Shown here piece after piece: positions 50,640 to 63,189 of a stretch of DNA of 64,000 bases (positions within the stretch are counted from its first letter, which is position 1; the number at the start of each line of letters is the position of its first letter). The DNA is from Strigamia acuminata (Eukaryota > Arthropoda > Chilopoda > Geophilomorpha > Linotaeniidae): the NCBI GenBank assembly GCA_949358305.1, contig OX442314.1:6141087-6205086 (forward strand). The letters are read 5' to 3'. Under the pieces are notes generated by a model. The model was not told where the DNA came from. It searched no databases and worked only from the letters and a program-made list of their open reading frames with translations. A program made the position numbers and the translations under genes.

Positions 50640-53600
50640 ATGATGCGCAATACTTACGTGATGAGGAAAAATGGTCGAGGATTGAGAAAACTTCGCTTGA
50701 AAATTCATCAATTTATGAAAGACGACGCAAATCGGCCAAGATGCAATTTAATTGGTTTGGATGATTTTGTAAATAATAGAATTAGTTGGCGCAATTGCCA
50801 CGTATTTTGGCTGCTTTTATTCTCATGTTGCACGTGCATGCTCACTTATCAGACGTACAATAGAGTAATGCATTACTTAAGTTATCCTAAAGCGGTCGAT
50901 GTAACCAGTCAATCAGATGATGTCATTTCACCAAACTTGATGATCTGTAGTAGCAATACAGTCGAAATGGCCCGGCTTTGGAATAAAACTTATCAGACCT
51001 TTAAAGATCCTAGAGACCGAATGTTGAAATGCGTAAACATGGTGAAAACTTTGGTGAATATCTCTACTCATGACGTGGATGAACTTTGGAAAGCGAGTAA
51101 TGTGGCCAAACAGATAGTTCGCGTAGACATGAAAGTAAAAAGAAATATTCGTAGTTGTGTTTTGAAATTATAAGTTTCTTTTCGTAGGGATTTACAAACA
51201 AAAGTTTTGTCCGTAAGGAAATTGACTCCACTTTAGGAATGTGCTCAGCGTTTCAATTTCGTAAATAAATTGTTGTTATTAATCGTGAATAGTAAGTGGC
51301 AAATAAAAATTTTATTTGGTCAGATAAGAATTCGATTAGCTCTTTTGTCGGAAAATCACTGACAGTGGATATTGAAAAACCTGACGATCAAGTTTGCCGT
51401 ATAGCTTCTTACCATGTAAATGTTCATAACTAGAACATCATAACAAAACAAACCTAATTATTATTACTTTTTTCCTATACTTAGTTAGTGCTGTCACCCA
51501 ATAATTTCGGAAAACAAATTACGTTTATTGCTCGAACAAATCTTAAGGCTAAAACAAAATTTAGTTTGAGTTACAGCAAAGTACAGTTTGAAACTCAGAA
51601 ATTTAAATTATTCCAGTGTTTATTTAATTTTACATTTCAGTACATATTTCTCAATACATCTTCGGATTTATGCTCCAGTGAAAGTGAATACAGAGAATGC
51701 CACAATAGTTGCCTGTTACGGAAATTGAAGGAAAATTTAACCTGCAGGTAAAATGTATGATTGTGCTTGTTTCTGTGACTGGTATGATCTTCGCCATGGA
51801 AGCCTGGGTTAGGTTACCATGGTTTGGGACGCATACTCACGTAATAACAGATTGTTGGTTGTTTGTCTATAATCGTTAGTCTATAGACTCCCATCACTCG
51901 GCAACCGAACCCCAGGTATGACGTGGTGGGTGAAACATCATTCTGTCGTACTTATCTGTACGACCCATTTAACTGCTCATGGAGGCTGTAATGGGCTTAT
52001 CACCACAATACTGACCGTCGCAGTGGTGAATGGGAAGGAGAGCAGTCAGCATGGAGCACAACAGCTCCTGCTGGCTCAGGACCTTCTTCACACGTAAAGC
52101 TGTCTTGGTTGAGACCAAGCACTCTTCCTCGTGTCCTCACTCTACGGTGGTCGCTTTCCTACTCTCTTCTCTCCACACCACTCAGCTTCCTCCTTCCCTC
52201 ACTGGGTCATACCACTCCGCAAAGAAGAGATGACCTTGTCCCTTTTCCAGGTATTTTTCTCCTCCTTTTCGGTTGCGGCAATGGTACGAAAAGCTCGACG
52301 AAACGCTTCGGTCACTCGGATTTCGGAAGATGCCTGCGTGCAACTGCGTGTACATCTATGGCACTTCGGCAGTGAAGCGGGTCAGCCTTGGGTGGCCCAG
52401 CGGTCACATCTCATCTCCCCCCCGCGGAAAAGCAGGGACATAGGAGCCACACACAACACCCAATGAGGTTACACAGACCCAGATAATCACGACAGAGTGG
52501 AGCTGATTTCGTCCGAAGACGACAGCACCGCGTACCATATTCAAGGTGTAGCAACATTTGGGTGACGGGAATAAATATGTGATTGTGCTTGTCTCAATGA
52601 GCTTTAGAAAGTGCTGTAGAAAGTGCCCGGTCTAGCGAGGTACCTAGTCTTTAGAGTTTTTTTCTAGAACTATCAGACATTAAAACTATCAGACATTTAA
52701 AATTCACCATTTTATGAAATTTATCGTATAATTTTAAAATTTTCAATTTAATGTCGTTTTTTGTATAATATTCAAAATTAAGTGATGATTTTGGTGTAAC
52801 ATTCAAAATTTGGTTTTCATGAGTCTAAAATTCAAAATTTGGATTTCTTTCTTGGCCTAAAATTCAAAATCTCAGTGCACAAGGTGGCAAAATGGCAATA
52901 CTGTATATCGTATGTATTTATTTTGTCAATTTCTGCAGTTAAATTTTGGTTATTTAAGCAAAATAATAATTTATATATATATATATTTATATATGCATTT
53001 ATCCTTAGTCTAATCACATTTCATTCTGTATTTGTTTTAAGATTTCCATTTATTGATAAGAAGATAAATTTGCCACTTTGCAGAAGTTCTATTGACACTC
53101 ACAAGCAATACTGTATTGCTAATAAATTGATTCTAACCATCAATTCGGTTGCTAGTTGTTCATGTCACCGTCCGTGTCAACAACTGGTTATTCAAGCGTT
53201 CATTGATACAGAGCAAGCAGTTAATGAAAGTATCAAGTCTACATCTTTAGCGGTAACTGATGGGACAATCAATGTGTATGAAGAACGGCGCACATATGAT
53301 GTTATTGCTTTACTCTCCGATTTAGGAGGCAATCTGGGCCTATTTCTTGGTCTATCTATACTTTCATTAACCGAAACACTTTGGTATTTATATTGCATTC
53401 TATTAAATTTTATCAAACGGAAACCAGTTAATAAAATTAATAAGATTCATCACATTTATGAAATGTTAAAAAGGAAAGCAATTTCTAGTAATCAGCAAAT
53501 TATACCAAATGGATTCTTTGCAAAGCTAGAGTTAATACTGGTAATAGTTAGCACAGGATTTACTTTATTTTTGTTGCAAATGCGTTTAAACCACTATATT

Positions 53601-53977
53601 GATGACCCTGCAACTAAAGTCGTTAGTATAGTTCAACGGCAGATTATCAAATTTCCTTCTGTCACTGTTTGCGGTGAAAATTTTACGGCTGAGAGGAAAA
53701 AAGCCAGATTAAAGACAAACGAAACCTGCAAACACAAATCGCCCTGTCAATTGTTCAATGAGAAATTGTCATTGGAAGATATATGGAATTCACTAAATGT
53801 GCATGAAACAATTAATATCAATGATGATACAATTCGGGTAATAGTATTAAAACATTCTCGAAAATAATTATGCAGTTATTTTATACTTTTAGCAAATTAC
53901 TGGATTTAAAGCAACACTAGACATCACAAAAAATCTTATTCCACTTCCGTTTGGCCATTGTTCACAAATAAATGCAG
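50640..53977 (+). CDS. Concatenated DEG/ENaC gene 4, exons 1-7 only
   Basis: Exons: 50640-51134, 51188-51260, 51324-51415, 51485-51580, 51641-51747, 53042-53837 and 53893-53977. All are open with GT/AG borders and the phases of genes 1-3. They encode half A completely (TM1 VFWLLLFSCCTCMLTY; TM2 GLFLGLSILSL) and half B up to the first ectodomain exon (TM1 KLELILVIVSTGFTLFLL, FPSVTVC). Exons 8-11 are not found up to 64,000. They may be deleted, or may lie beyond the transposons that begin at 54,190. Orientation is opposite to gene 3, with the inverted-duplication axis between them. Intron 5 has been enlarged to 1.3 kb by a repeat. Confidence 0.8.
51771..52579 (+). repeat. GC-rich interspersed repeat, copy 4, with target duplication
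   Basis: TGATTGTGCTTGT occurs at both edges (51,758-51,770 and 52,580-52,592). This 13-base target-site duplication defines a full insertion of about 809 bases in intron 5 of gene 4. The right end is A/T-rich (GGGAATAAATA). Long duplications and an A-rich tail suit a LINE-mobilised element. Confidence 0.75.
53042..53837 (+). CDS. Gene 4, exon 6: A/B fusion exon
   Basis: The 796-base exon carries CSCHRPCQQLVIQ, TM2 (LSDLGGNLGLFLGLSILSL), linker KRKPVNKINKIHHIYEMLK, half B TM1 and FPSVTVCGE in one frame. It is the fourth independent copy of the fusion. Confidence 0.9.
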
Positions 53978-54189
53978 GTACCGGTATTTTACTATTATTT
54001 TGTTTGCCCCTTTGAAATCTCATCATAACTTTAAGTTGGCTTCTCACAATTTAATCGAAAGCCCTTCTACTTGGTATTTTCCATAGTACTTTTAAGTTTT
54101 TACTAGCATGCAGTTAAAGGTGCATGTTGTAAAATCCGATTGGTCGAATGTTGCCACAACAGCAGCGCCAAGTTTGACAATTTCAAAAA

Positions 54190-55187
54190 TAACAATTTCT
54201 CCCATTGGCCAAGCCATTTCACTTGTGTAGTGATACAAAAAATAGACCAAAACACCAGTATTGCATTCGATGTAGACATTGTAATCGATTGCCTAGGTAC
54301 CGGCAAAAAATTCAAAACTGTGTTCTTTCTTGACAATGCAATCAATAAACTGAACAAACATGTGTTGTGACAGGTCGTCTCTCTCACGGCAATCTGGGGA
54401 TTGATCGCCCTGGGTGGGACCGGACCTTCACATAATAATGGAGACAGAGCCTCCGGATTGTTGGTTTTGGCCTTTAATCCGTTGTCTAGGGGTCGGAGTA
54501 CCCATCACCCGTGCTGGTGCCAAAGGACACACCACACCTACAACCGCCCCATCACTCACAGGGTGGTTTGCCCGTGAGTGACGTGGTCAGTTGGCATAAG
54601 TCATTCTGCTGTGGTTACTTACCTAACAGCCCATGTAGCCGCTCATGGAGGCTGCAACAGGAACATCTACCTGTCACTGAGCGTCACAGTGATGAATGGC
54701 AGAAGAGCAGTCAACTGGGACACTGCACTGCCCAGCCTGGCTGAGGGACCTCAAGAGCACACGTCCTCACCCTGTGCTGTCCAAACTCTTTCTCTGTCTC
54801 TCTCACCCTCTCTTTCCCCACACCACTCAGCTCTCTCCTTCCCCACTGGGTCAGTCTACCTCACAGGAGAGGGTGACCAGGGGCCAGAGAGCAGTGTGTG
54901 GAGTGACGTGGGTCACCATGGGTAGCCACGGTGGCCAAACGATCACTGTGTTGAATTAAAGCAGCATAAAACTGTATTTTATTAATGGAAAAACATTTTA
55001 TTATAAAATACAATTAAAATAAAACCATTACTGTATAATCATTACTTGTACATATAATAATCACAAAAATGAAAAGAAACCGAAACTAATTTTCCTGGTG
55101 GTAGTACACAGTCTCCAGTTAGGAGTAAAGAGACTCGGCCAATGGGAGAAAGGCCAACCTTATAGTGAGCTAGAGTATAAGTATTTT
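54190..55187. mobile_element. MITE related to the intron 9 element, with a nested repeat
   Basis: The interior aligns inverted with 43,060-43,230 (for example the complement of CTGGTGTTTGGGTCTATTTT). The right end ACTCGGCCAATGGGAGAAAG and AGAGTATAAGTA matches the 42,889 MITE terminus. It is split by a GC-rich repeat at 54,378-54,948. Confidence 0.7.
54378..54948 (+). repeat. GC-rich interspersed repeat, copy 5
   Basis: It contains TTTTGGCCTTTAATCCGTTG, CATGTAGCCGCTCATGGAG, GGCAGAAGAGCAGTCA and the closing GGTGGCCAAACGATCAC, in the same order as copy 1. It is nested inside a MITE. Confidence 0.75.
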
Positions 55188-55189
55188 TG

Positions 55190-55908
55190 CTTCTGTCTGT
55201 CTACATTTAATTCTTGTGCACCCAAATAAGAACCTTGTAAGCATCAAAGTGTCTTCTACAAAGCTTAGGGTTATTGGTTCATTATCATTAGCAAGAATCA
55301 TATGATAATTAAGTGTTAATTAAACGCTTACAATAAATATACAGAAGGCGAATTATACTCAAAACTTAGAGTCATTAGAGATCATTAGACCTGACAGCAA
55401 AAAAGGGTTTATAGGTTATGGTCTAAGAGGTCAGACATTCTCTTTGCTCATCCAATTATCCCTATTGGTTTCGTACTTCAGGTCTGTACAATTCCTAAAG
55501 TGGATATCAAAGGGTTTCATTAAATGAGCGATTAGTTGATTACTTTGATTATTTTGATTACGTAGTCGATTACTTGATGTGTCATGTGACTGGATTCAAC
55601 CAATCCCGAGAATAATCATTTCATCAAATAAGCAACTAAGCAACTAATCAATCACCCCAAACCATGATTTTCTGCTGACTTGGGCCGATTATAAGTGCTC
55701 TCTCAACTGAAACCAACATGGCGGCGCCAGACCCACTTCAACTACACAAGGTCATAATATAACAAAGTCTACTCAGTTTAGATTAAATTGAACACATGAA
55801 ACGAGTTAGGTAGTTGCAATTATTATTTGTAGGAAGTTTTTTTTAAACAATTGCAGCGTATTTAGGTTACAATTTAAACAATTCCGCCTATAGGAGCAAT
55901 AATCACAT
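55190..55908. other. No gene recognised
   Basis: No remaining DEG/ENaC exon, no long frame and no shared repeat was found here. Confidence 0.5.
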
Positions 55909-57823
55909 TGTGACGGTGACGACCACAACTCCCATTTAACAATGGTACCGGGAAGAGATCGCAATAAATAAACAGTGAATACAATACGAGATAAATACAA
56001 GACAGTTTATTGTTGGCAAACAATATGGATGAGCTAAATTATACATAGGACTAATGCCGACATTTGGCAAGTTAAATCAGCTATTAAACTATACAAAGAA
56101 TTGGCCAACTGGCCCTAGAATAATATCACTACGGGTCTGGAATATGGGAGCGGTTTCCCCATCGCTCGACCTGATTATAGATGTCATCTTAAGCCGGATG
56201 GCTGTGTCCTGGAGTCCGATACGGCTTCGCTGGTTTCCTTGGTTCGCTGTGTAAACTATCGCACGTCGATAAATCGAATGATCTGAGCATTGCGGTTGAC
56301 TTTGTCTGCACCGCCACAACTTTGGGAGGATATTGGTGTAAGTAAATGTATTTATTTACTTATCAATATTCCACTTATGAATTATATTTAATTCATATCG
56401 TTGTGAATTCTTATTTAGATATTTCGGGAATAAGTTGTCGTCAACTTATCGGTTATATTGAGTTCAATATGAGATTAAGTCTTCTGACTTGATTTTGGTC
56501 CAACTGGTTGTCGAGTTTAAGTTTTTCTGTTATAAATAAAATGAAGATTAAGCTTCCCGTCGCAACACACAATTGCCATCGATTAGAATATACGCCTTGC
56601 CATGCAGAACGGTATCAAGCGTCCCCGGCGTCGCAGCACGGTCGTCCATCGAGTGGTTGACGGTACCACGTACACAGGGGTCGATAGCTCGCGGCTCCGC
56701 ACAGCAGTTTTATCTCTCGCGGTACTAATAATAGACCGACTGCTTTGGCATCGAATACCATGAGAATCAGCTTGCCAAACACTTGGTGCTACTCGTGGTT
56801 ACTGTAAAACAGACTGCTTTGGCACCATCAGGTGAAGGAACCGATTCTCAACAATACCGATGCTACTCGTGGTAACGGAATACGTTCATACCGAAAAAGA
56901 CAACTTGGTCCTGTCCGGAGGATACTGAATTGCACAACGGCGGGTTCTCCTTCGGCGTCGCAACCGTAGACTGTAACATTTATGCAACATAATAATCCCA
57001 GCACTTCGACTTCAATTGCCGGCGGTGGCATGATTCTGTAGAATCATGCAACGGTTCTTTGCGAATAAATCAACAAAGAACCAAAAGGTTTTTTACGTGA
57101 ACAACGAATCATATTTCTTAAGTAACAATACCAAACAGAAAATAATCAAACAGAGCTGCGGAATGGCCGATTGTTTGGGTTTATATAACCTGACTGGATT
57201 TAAGGATTAATCCAGTCATCCAATTGGAACATGGGTTCCACGAATCCCTCCAATCCCGTATCACCGGAAGTGGATACGGAGGAGCATTTATGCAATTTAT
57301 GCTAATCCTTGTTACAACCGGAACTGGATACCCAGGACCGGAAATGGGTTCCACCAATCAGATTGATCGGTTGACCGATTGATCGCTAAACATTCTGTCC
57401 CGCAGAAATGGAAGTTACATTGTATTTAACAATGTCAGATATTTAATATATATTTATATTAATATTTAACACAATTTATTCACTTGATTAAATATACGTT
57501 TATATTTAATCATGAGGTTTTCAAGTTCGTATTCGAATTTATCGCTAATTGCGATCGCGCCATCTAGTGGCAATATGGAGCATTGACAAATGCGGGTTTT
57601 AGCAGACGAATCTTCGTAATTATGCCGTGATACTTTAGTATCATGTGGAAATTAGTGTTTATTCTTAATAAACGAACATCTTTGTATTTGAAACATCATA
57701 AATGACTTTATTCTAGACATTTATCAGTTTTACACAGAATATTGTAAAAATACCATCATATTGGCGCAACAGCGCTTTCTTGATAGAAAATAGGCATTTA
57801 TAGCCATTGTAAACCGTCATACA
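55909..57823 (-). repeat. 3' LTR of the large retroelement
   Basis: On the plus strand it starts TGTGACGGTGACGACC and ends CCGTCATACA. Inside are GC-richer stretches at 56,560-56,720 and a set of GGTTCC/GGATAC words. Short frames in it recur in the other LTR and are not genes. Confidence 0.88.
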
Positions 57824-57832
57824 TCCCCCTTA
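57824..57832 (-). other. Polypurine tract
   Basis: On the minus strand TAAGGGGGA abuts the 3' LTR; it is the primer for plus-strand DNA synthesis. Confidence 0.75.
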
Positions 57833-58416
57833 ATAACACAACTATATAATATTTTATAGAGTTTTCGTTATTCTCCTAATTAGCATAAATGCTATTTTCG
57901 GACTTGATGTATCTTGGAGATACTGTGACTTCCAATTTCGAATTTGAGTTTACATAAACTAACTTGAATTATCTAAGTTCTGGATTTCTGCCGAAATAAT
58001 CTTTTCTAATAGCCTAAATTCAAGTCCAGAATTTATTTCCAAGTCTTCTTTTTGAAGAAACTTTCGTCATACATAAAATCATCATTTGTGTTATCACAAA
58101 ATATTTATTTCATATGCCTAGTCAGATGTATCGCTATAAATATACAATAAATAGCTTTTAGATGATAAGAGTTGACAATTTAAGAATCAAAATGTCCCCC
58201 TTAATTGTCATGACCGGAGTCACTTGGTATTCTTTGTACAATTGACTAATTTTAATTTAAACTAGTTGTCTTTTAATACTGTAATATTACTTTTCGAGAA
58301 TTGTTAATTTTAACTTTATATTTTGTCCCCTTTTTCTTTAGAAGAGAGGTCATGATTTTTAGAAGAGGATTTTCTGTTTACACTATAATCGGGGAATCTT
58401 TGTGTATCATATCATG
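57833..58416. other. Non-coding 3' interior of the large LTR element
   Basis: AT-rich, no frame; bounded by the polypurine tract and the gag-like stop. Confidence 0.6.
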
Positions 58417-59910
58417 TTAATCAACATGATTCTTTGCTAAATATTGAGCTCGCATATTTGCGAATTTCCGAGATCTCTCAGCCTGCTGTACTGATTTCTT
58501 TCGACGTTTTTCCTTTGGGCAGTTACATACAGTGTACTGACTTGGCAGTGTAAATGACCGTGACGACCCAACTTTTTGTTTTAGGTCATCTCTGGAAAAC
58601 CATACATGAATGGGACCCTCATTGGAAAACCATACGTGGAAAGGACCCATATTTGGAATTGTGAAATCCCGCAACAAACGAGGGGATCTATATTTGACTC
58701 TAAGTCGTGGAACTGATGATTGGAAACCTGGGTTTTCAGTCAGTTTTTGAACATGTTGGTTTGTACTTGAAGTTTCTTCATCACCAGCTGGACTTGGTGA
58801 CCGAAAACGCTTTTTTGAAGTTCTTAATTCCTCTCGTTGAGATGAATTATTCTGGATATTGCAGGGTTGCTTTCCAGACGCAAATTGTTGTATCTCCGTC
58901 AGATTGACGACTGGGACGGGTTTTAGTCGTTGGTTACGGTATTGATTTCGAAATACGAATTGTTGCGCTTCGTTTATATTTTTAAATTCAGCTGAATTTA
59001 ACTGGTATTGTTTACAATACTGTTCGAATTGATACCGGATCTCCCGTGGGTTAGTCAAAAAACTTTCTTTTTTAGGTTTAAAATCATTCTCATTATCGTG
59101 TTGGTAATACTTTTTCAAGGGAAAAGTTTGCTTGACCTTTTTTCGATTTGAAATGGGCGTTAGGTAGAATTGTCTTGGCTGGGGACTCTTCTTGGTAGAC
59201 AAATCATACGTCCGCAAACATGAGTTTGTGATCGGCGATCGGGCACGTTGTTGTACGTTATTTGACTGCAAATGTTTGTTTGGAGTCCGAATATCTTTCC
59301 TTTGCGTTGATATTGGTGGCCCAAAACTTTTGTTTACGGTTCCCAATTCTTTTGATAGCGGTAGGTTAATCGACAGATTAAGGCTAGCCACATATCGTTG
59401 TGCTTCAGCTGGATTAGCATATCGAACTGAAATTAGCTGATCTCGATTGTAAACGAGTTTTAATTTGTTCTGAACAACCGACTGGTTAGTTAACGAACTC
59501 TCTGGACGAGAATTATTAGGTTTATAATTCTTTTCCCCCTTATCTACCGAATTAGGTGGTTTAAACTTTTCTAACTTAGATCCCCTACTGGATGTTTGAA
59601 ACATAGTATGAGAATCTTGATTCACTAAGTTTCGGCTGTATGTTTGTGGATTCCGTACTGGATCTTGATGTGAAGATTGAGATTGGGTACGATCTCGCCA
59701 GTTCCTAGCTTTTACATAGTCTGAAGCTTCGATTATATTTTTAAACTTGGTTTTATCCAGTCCATGACGATTACAATACAGAGTAAAATGATCGGGAATC
59801 TTTTCTGTTTGATCGCCAAGTGGTACAGAACTTAAATTTAAGTTTGTCTGCTTATTATTTCCTTTTGGATCGATCATATTCAATGGTTTTTGAGCCATAA
59901 AAAAATTCAA
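58417..59910 (-). CDS. Gag-like protein with an internally repeated YC-FKNI-EA motif
   Basis: The 497-residue protein is basic and rich in Asn, Gln, Ser and Arg. A motif occurs at residues about 41-70 (FTLYCNRHGLDKTKFKNI, then EASDYVKARN) and again at about 292-322 (FEQYCKQYQLNSAEFKNI, then EAQQFVFRN). A weaker third copy is near 168 (PAEAQRYVASLNL). A short duplication lies near the C-terminus (GPFHVWFSNEGPIHVWFS). There is no zinc knuckle, protease or RT. As the only frame between the LTRs it is probably the structural or RNA-binding protein. I do not recognise the family. The start may be M1 or M5. Confidence 0.7.
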   Translation of the reverse strand: MNFFMAQKPLNMIDPKGNNKQTNLNLSSVPLGDQTEKIPDHFTLYCNRHGLDKTKFKNIIEASDYVKARNWRDRTQSQSSHQDPVRNPQTYSRNLVNQDSHTMFQTSSRGSKLEKFKPPNSVDKGEKNYKPNNSRPESSLTNQSVVQNKLKLVYNRDQLISVRYANPAEAQRYVASLNLSINLPLSKELGTVNKSFGPPISTQRKDIRTPNKHLQSNNVQQRARSPITNSCLRTYDLSTKKSPQPRQFYLTPISNRKKVKQTFPLKKYYQHDNENDFKPKKESFLTNPREIRYQFEQYCKQYQLNSAEFKNINEAQQFVFRNQYRNQRLKPVPVVNLTEIQQFASGKQPCNIQNNSSQREELRTSKKRFRSPSPAGDEETSSTNQHVQKLTENPGFQSSVPRLRVKYRSPRLLRDFTIPNMGPFHVWFSNEGPIHVWFSRDDLKQKVGSSRSFTLPSQYTVCNCPKEKRRKKSVQQAERSRKFANMRAQYLAKNHVD

Positions 59911-62900
59911 AATCTGACGATTTTAATTCTTTAATTTATAAAGAAGACGAATATAATACACTTTTCAACAAGAAACACTTCTAAACTTTACTTTTGACAA
60001 AATAAAATTAAACTTCGCGTTTGTTTGACACGTGTTAGCTTTTGCAGGTTACACGGCACAAAATTCGAATCGTGACTGAAATCGGGACGGCGTGGTCAAG
60101 ATGACTCTGGAACACGTCTTCTGGTCTGGTCTGGATGCGAATGATCAGTATCTGATCTGGTCCTCCTTTAATAGCAGGGGGCTGGGGATCCCTAGATCTC
60201 CCAACTTCTGATTGGCGGATGTTAGTGTCGGCCAATGGTATAAAGGACGTTACATCTATTTAGTAGTTCTCTACTAAGTCCGTTCCCTTCGAGATTCAAT
60301 TTTACCGATAAAATAAAATTCCTTCGGGAAGACATTCGTAAAATATTGTATTTTTCAAATGAAAATAAAATAAACTTACTTCAATCTTCTTGAACTTTGG
60401 GATTTTTACCAATCCAAATAATTAAATAACTTTTCTTCAAAAAATATTTTTCTTTTAATTATTCCGTTAGTGTGTGATATCGTTACAACCACAACTTTAA
60501 TAAAGTTTTCTCAAACTCTCAATTTTTCTTATTCTTATTCAATTATCGTTCAAATAATCATTCCTTTGTAATTGAAATCTATTTTCGATTCCCAACATTG
60601 TGTATTCATTTCCAATAGGAAGAATAATTTGACCAAGTCTTTACTTTTTCGGGTTTAAATTCCATTTTTCGAGTGTGAAAAAATAAATTTTCACCATCCA
60701 TCTCCCCCTTTTTTAACAAAATTTTTTTTAACAAATAAAAATTCGTTAAAATTCTTTAAATTTGTTTTGCGAGAAAAATTATCTAATTCTCTAATCTTCC
60801 AAAAGAAAATATTCGAAATTTTACTTTAAACGATAAAGTTATTGGTACAAATGTGTACTTGTTTTTCGGGAGAAAACTATTCGACAATCCTTTAGACTTT
60901 TGGGTAAAAATTATTCATCAAATCTTTCTTTTTTGATGACAATTGCTTTGATTTTTCGAAAGAAAATATCTAGCTAAATTCCACTTTTCCTGAGCGGACA
61001 ATTGTTTTCACAATTAGTTATTCCTTTGCGATATTTACGAAGGACGTGTCTTTGATTATTCGTTTTAATAATTTTCGTCCCCCTTATCTCTAATAACGAG
61101 ATGTTTTTGCAGAGATCTTTTATCTTTTGAATGAAAGAATATTTAAATCTCAATTGTCGTAAATACCTTCATCTGCTGCAGCATTTCCTCAATTTGAACT
61201 TTTCAAATGAAAAGACAAATCTGGAGAACTTTCACTGTCAAACTTCTATTCCTATCGCGCCAAAATTCGTAATTCACTGGTTTGGAATTCCGTATAACAC
61301 GTGACACAATAACAGTATCGATGTCACAATTAAGCAGTTTACTACTCGGTCCGCGCGAGGACATGTAAATTACTTTTTTCCGATAAAAATAATTTTTCTT
61401 TGAAAAATATTTGAAATTGATTTTTCACAACTACTTTTGAATGAAATAAAATGAAGTTATTCCAACTTTTCGTTAATTGCTCACACATAACATTCCCTTT
61501 ACTGTGGGATTTGCATCGAAATTCCATTTTTAAAGAACCTTTCTTTTACTTATCGCAAATAAAACATATTCAATCGTTTTTCTGATTAAACTTTAACACG
61601 TAAATTACGAACGAAATATATGATGACATTCCATTAACCTTTAGGAAAATTGACTAAATTCTTAATTTTTAGAGAAAAATAATGTATCTAGAATCTTTCC
61701 TTTTCCGAATAAAATCTATGTTCAAAATAGAAGATAAATCTTGTGCAATTCTTAGTTTTTTCGAATGGAAAAATACAACTTTTTCATCAGCGGTGATTTA
61801 TTTGATTTTTCCGAAAGAAAAATAATTACTTTGAAACTTATTTTCTTCGTTTAAATCAGCTATCTGATTTTAAAGCTTCAATCCAATCAAAAAATATTCG
61901 CTCCGTAAATATTTCATGTGGCAAAGTTCATAGCCACAAATGGATTTGTTATTCCGGTTTTAAGAAATCATGTGGGAAAATGTCCGATTAGATTACTAAA
62001 AATATTCGTTGTTTTTCAAACAGCTAAATTTCATTTAGAAATTCTCAAAATTTGGGAGACCCAAATATCGTTGGAAACTTAAAACACTGTTAAATTTCCG
62101 AAAGGAAAGATTGAATGAAATCCTTTTACTTTTCCGAGGGAAAGCGTTTATCGTGATTCGTAACTTTCAATGTAAAAAATACTATTCTACGTGGTCGGCA
62201 ACTTCATTCGCCGCCATTTTATATTTTCTTAATTTCCATTGTCCCGAAGGAAAAATTTTCCTTTTTGTGAAAATAGTTAATTCCTTCAAATAAAGGTAAT
62301 ATTCATTTCGATTTGCAAATCTTTTCTGCGAAATGGAGTGTGTTGTTTTTCTCCAACAACTAAATTATCTTTGGTACCGATGGCAGTGGAAAAATTAGTT
62401 CGCGACACTTTAAATAAATCTCTACGAACCTTCTGTAACATTTCTCCGCTGTCTTTTATCTGTTGTCCGCCATAATTTCCAAGCATTCGTTCGCACCTTG
62501 CGTTGAAGGTTTGAGTAGCTTCCCTGCTGCGTTTGATACGGAGATCGACGCGTATTGCTATGGCGCGTGGTCGCTGGCTATCGGTGTCGACGTACAGTTA
62601 CAGGAAACTTAATTTCTTGTAAATATTTCCAAATAGTTGCGGTGTTTTCTTCGTTTTAACTTTTCAGGTGGAAAGATAAATTCGTAAGAAGTCCGCCTTC
62701 TAAACTTGTATGTTTTTAGCTTTTCGAAATAAAACAAACTTCGAAAAAAAATATCTGTATTCTTATTTCACTCGAAACTTTTTTGATTTCTTATTTAAAA
62801 TACTTCGTATTCCTTAAATTGTCGAACGAAAATAGTAAAGAGAGTTCACTAAACGTTTCCATTTCGTCAGTTTAACTTTTCACATGAAAATATAAACTGA

Positions 62901-63169
62901 AAATCTATTTGTCTGTTTTAACTAAAATTTTTTAGTTAATATCGGATTCAAGATTCGCTTTTGCAATTCGATCGAATTAATTTGCAACCTATTTCAGTGA
63001 TCGTGTGATAGGTCTATAACTTCCGAAATTCCTAGTTAAAGGACTGTTTTGGTGTTTCTCAAGAAAATAAACATGGTTTGAAACTTGTCTGTTTTTTAAC
63101 TAAATCTTTTAGTTAAATATTTATCTCAAAATTCACTTTTACAATTCTATCGAATTTAATTGCAACCTA
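59911..63169. other. Long non-coding leader of the LTR element
   Basis: AT-rich sequence full of short TTTTCG/CGAAAA words, with no frame over about 66 codons that looks real. It lies between primer site and gag-like start and is unusually long for an LTR-element leader. Confidence 0.6.
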
Positions 63170-63187
63170 ATCTCGGTGGGACCTCCA
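63170..63187 (-). other. Primer-binding site matching tRNA-Gln
   Basis: The plus strand reads ATCTCGGTGGGACCTCCA, which equals the 3' end of animal tRNA-Gln including the CCA. It is two bases inside the 5' LTR. Confidence 0.8.
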
Positions 63188-63189
63188 CG

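Noticed and set aside
52385-52410. tRNA gene suggested by the A-box-like word TGGCCCAGCGGTC
   Set aside because: No B-box at the right distance and no cloverleaf could be drawn; the word is part of the interspersed repeat.
56054-56319. Frames of 66 and 76 codons, present again at 63,335-63,600
   Set aside because: They lie in the two LTRs of the same element; the repetition reflects LTR identity, not a conserved gene pair.
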